Source: Diacronema lutheri
Lineage: Eukaryota > Haptophyta > Pavlovophyceae > Pavlovales > Pavlovaceae
Assembly (NCBI GenBank): GCA_019448385.1
Contig: JAGTXO010000002.1
Location: 620,001 to 684,000, forward strand
Length of the DNA stretch: 64,000 bases
Reading direction: 5' to 3'
Positions 61,124 through 64,000 of the stretch are shown here, one piece after another. Each line of letters begins with the position of its first letter. The first letter of the stretch is position 1. A model generated the notes under the pieces. It saw nothing but the letters and a program-made list of their open reading frames with translations, had not been told where the DNA came from and made no database searches. The translations under genes and the position numbers were made by a program.

Positions 61124-62874
61124 ATGGCGAGCAAGTACAAGGCGGAGTTCGATCTGCCCAAGGAGTTCCCGTCGATCCTAAAGGCCTTCACGCGTGAGAT
61201 CTTGCGCTACCAGCCGGAGAACGTGTACGAGTTTGGCGCCAGCTACTTTCAGAACCTGCTGAAGGAGCACGCGGCCGCCGACTCGGGTGGCAGCAAGCGC
61301 CGGCTCTCGCCGCAGGAGCTCGAGCAACTGCTGCGCCAGCTCTTCGCGGAGCACGACGTGGACGGGAATGGGCACCTTGACCACAAAGAGTTCCGTGCGC
61401 TGCTCAACTCAGCCAACCTTGGGCTCAGCCCCAGGGAGGTGAAGCGCGTGCTTGCAGAGGCCGATGAGAATGAGGACGGCCGCATCGAGTACACCGAGTT
61501 CATCCCGGTTGCGATCGAGCTCGTGCAGGCCATGTACGCGAAGATGGACTTGGTGGCAGAGAAGCAGGAGCAGGCAAACGCCGCGCGCCAGGCTGCCGAG
61601 GCGCACATGCTGCACGGCATGCCGCGCGAGGCGCTCGAGGCGATCATGTCGGACATCTTTCGGAAGGCCGACCTCGACGGATCAGGCACGCTCTCGCGCA
61701 AGGAGTTCAACACGTGCCTCCGGGAGGCGGACCTCGGGCTCAAGCGCAAAGAGATCAACTTAATCATGGCCGAAGTCGACACCGACGAGGACGGTGCGCC
61801 TGCGCCGGGCACAGCGGGCGCGCCGCACCGCCATGCCGGCCCGCCCGCGCGGCTGTGCTTCCGCGTGCCTGAGCTGACGCGCGCGTCGCCCTTCTCTGCG
61901 CGCGTGCGTGTGCGCCCTTGCGCCAGGCACGATCACGTACGCCGAGTTCGTGCCACTGTGCTACCAGATCCTGGTCGAAATCCTCAAGGATGAGATGGTC
62001 GCTGCGCAGCAGACGCCCACACAGCTCGAGGAGCTCCTGCTCGACCTCATGAGCTCGTCCGACGCGGCGGAGACGGGGCTGCTCCCTGCCGCGACGGTCA
62101 AGGACCTGATCCGCTCCGCCGACTTTGGCCTGACGCGCCTCCAGATTCACACCGTCCTGGCGGAGGCGGACGAGGACGGCGACGGCCGCGTGCAGTACGT
62201 CGCCTTCGCGCCGATCGCGGCTGACCTTATTTACCGGCTCCTCGACCCGGAGGCGCAGGCGTCCAAAATGGAGGTGCGCCGCTCGGATGCGCGCGCCCGC
62301 AGAGCGCGCCGGTGCGCGTCGGATGGAGGCGGGCGCGAATGGAAGCTGCGAATGGGAGCTGGCCGAACCACGAGGCGGGCGCGAACGGATGCTGGCCGCA
62401 GCGGGCGCGCACGCGCACGGCACGCAGCCGGTACCGCGGGAGGGGTTGGAGCCGTGGTCCAAAGGCGTTGCGCGGGCCATTGGCAGCGCCCTGTCCGCTC
62501 GTCGCTCGCTCTTGCTCACCCGGCGGGCCGCGCCGCACCCTCCCGCGCGTCGCGCGTCGGCCGCCGCGCAGTCAGTGCGCGCCCTCACATCGCCGGGCGG
62601 TGCGTCGACGCTGGTGCACAACTTGGACGAGGCCGCAATGGGCGAGGTGCTCACCGCGCTCTTCGAGCAGGCGGACGTCAGCCAATCGTCGTCCCTGCCA
62701 AAGTCGACAGTCAAGCGGCTGCTTGTCGACTCGGAGATCGGCTTCTCGCCCAAGGAGGTGCAGTGCCTCATCTCGACGGCGGACGTGGACGTGGACGGCG
62801 CGATCATGTACCACTCCCTCGCACTCGAGGCGCACCGGCAACTCGCCTACCTTGAGCTGCAGAGCTCTTCCTGA
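61124..62874 (+). CDS. RSP7-like radial spoke protein (RIIa domain plus EF-hands)
   Basis: Exons 61124..61793, 61927..62273 and 62572..62874 give 439 residues. The N-terminus is a dimerisation/docking RIIa domain: LPKEFPSILKAFTREILRYQ, then YEFGASYFQNLL. EF-hand pairs follow: DVDGNGHLDHKEF, DENEDGRIEYTEF, DLDGSGTLSRKEF, and DTDEDG/TITYAEF, the last loop joined exactly across intron 1. A later DEDGDGRVQYVAF and a degenerate DVDVDGAIMYHSL complete three pairs. RIIa plus multiple EF-hands is the architecture of radial spoke protein 7 in Chlamydomonas. RIIa modules bind A-kinase-anchoring helices in the spoke stalk. Several loops look fully competent for calcium. Other RIIa/EF-hand flagellar proteins are the alternative. 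Confidence 0.78.
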
Positions 62875-62931
62875 GCGCAGCGGGAAAAGACGGTCGATTT
62901 CAAATCTCTGATCTCCCCCTACACAACATAA

Positions 62932-63203
62932 TCATATAAAGACGCCCGCGTCATTGAGCGCGACGACCATTGGCGTGACGAGATAGGCGGTGAGGAAGAA
63001 GCAGGCCATGCCGAGCGCGATCGAGATCGGGAGTGCAGGCAGTGCCTTTTGGTAGAGCGCGAGCAGGAGCAGCGTGAGCCCGAGCCCGCTCAGGATGGCG
63101 ACAAAGCACGTGACGACTGTCGTCACATCGTGCATCATCGCACGGCCCACAAGCACCGAGTAGAAGACAAAGTCGCCCAGGCCGAGCTTCACGTCGTCGG
63201 CTG

Positions 63204-63242
<39 letters not shown>

Positions 63243-64000
63243 ATGGGCAGGCAGGCAGGTAGGGGAGGACCAGCAAAAGGTCGCAGCAAGCACGCGGTGA
63301 GGGTGGCACGTGCAGGCGCACACCCTCGTAGACAAGGCCGGGGATCGGCTCGTTGCGGCGCTGCGATTCCTCCACCAGCCCCTTGAGCGGGCCGCTCGGC
63401 GTGAGCACGGCGATTAGGTCCCAGACGGAGACGGCTGCGAGAATGGACCACGTCGTCCAGTCGGGCAGCTTTGTCAGTGACCATGCGAGCAGCACGCTGA
63501 CTATGACCAGGTAGCTCTGCTTAATGATCGCAGGGGATGCCCAGAAGACGACGCGCACGCCAACGACGGCAAAGTTCCAGAGGACAAACGTCGACGTGCC
63601 ATAGTCCATCGCGATATCAAAGTGCAGGATGAGCATGCTGGCAGTTGGGAACGGAGGGCGGGGGAGGGGGAGGGGGGTATTAGATTGCCGCGGCTATCGA
63701 TGCGCGCCACTCCGCGCGTGCGCGCGCGCGCGCACAAGGCGACGAGCCCGCCGAAGCTCGCGAGCAGCATGCCGACGGAGGTGATGAGCCACGCGTAGAT
63801 GAAGCGCGTGCAATGGAGCTTGTAGAGCACAAAGAGAAGGCTCGTCACGCCGACGATCAGCGCAATGAATATGGCCGCGTTCTCAAAGGAGCCTGCGAGC
63901 TTGGTCGATGTCGAGTCGTCGACCTTCTCCTCGTACACCATCATGCTGGAGAAGCTGCCCGAGACCGGAGACGAGTTGAGGATACCGACGAGCGCGACGA
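62932..64000 (-). CDS. Presenilin, C-terminal part (gamma-secretase catalytic subunit)
   Basis: Exons 63736..64000 (continuing beyond the window), 63324..63637 and 62932..63200. The visible part starts within LVGILNSSPVSGSFSSMMVY and goes through FIALIVGVTSLLFVLYKLHC, RFIYAWLITSVGML, IAMDYGTSTFVLWNFAVVGV and WTTWSILAAVSVWDLIAVL. Then come KLGLGDFVFYSVLVG and QKALPALPISIALG. The catalytic Asp of helix 6 is in VWD (63418-63420), where presenilins normally have YD. The second Asp is in GLGD (63172-63174), and the PALP motif is intact. The large cytosolic loop is reduced to LVYEADDV. Presenilin is the aspartyl protease of gamma-secretase. Intron 2 has a C-run of about 36 right beside its acceptor. 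Confidence 0.93.

Overview
The window is nuclear DNA of a flagellated, plastid-bearing microeukaryote with a very GC-rich, compact, intron-containing genome. A haptophyte-type alga fits best, but the sequence alone does not fix the taxon. The reasons are: spliceosomal introns, flagellar proteins (Jouberin, DRC8, an RSP7-like protein, a polycystin), a plastid-type ATP/ADP translocase, AP2 and R2R3-MYB regulators, presenilin and an LKB1-like kinase. Nothing prokaryotic is present. Of 23 introns I could place by protein continuity, 15 start GTGCGC, and many carry (GC)n and long poly-C tracts.

Layout. 1-8107: Jouberin N-terminus (-), WW-domain protein (+), plastid DUF6816-like protein (-), HSL-type esterase (-), multi-pass membrane protein (+). 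8201-16446: RNA-processing block of U2AF65-like factor (-, with a polypyrimidine minisatellite in its first intron), SERRATE/ARS2 (+) and RUVBL2 (+). 16620-19437: a Fanzor-like gene plus a foldback element. 19432-29556: small plastid-type protein, AP2 factor, ARM-like protein, YkgJ-type cysteine-cluster protein, divergent DEAD-box helicase, TLC nucleotide transporter. 29557-42823: mobile-element-rich stretch holding a large Fanzor1-type RNA-guided nuclease gene, a hairpin-rich segment directly 3' of it (candidate guide/omega RNA), a broken transposase-like gene, near-identical dispersed repeats and a truncated retroelement ORF with a PD-(D/E)XK-like motif. 43332-56993: MYB factor, flavin amine oxidase, LKB1-like kinase, two glycosyltransferases and a striking fusion of a complete myosin-like motor to a polycystin cation channel. 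57047-64000: SYF1/XAB2, DRC8, RSP7-like protein and the C-terminal part of presenilin.

Gene order is tight. Eight divergent gene pairs share 42-260 bp start-to-start spacers, including U2AF65/SERRATE (both pre-mRNA processing) and DRC8/RSP7-like (both axonemal calcium sensors). The two strongest leads for new biology are the myosin-polycystin fusion and the Fanzor locus with its structured 3' segment. The unusual splice-donor consensus, together with polypyrimidine arrays inside the gene for the polypyrimidine-binding factor, is a third.
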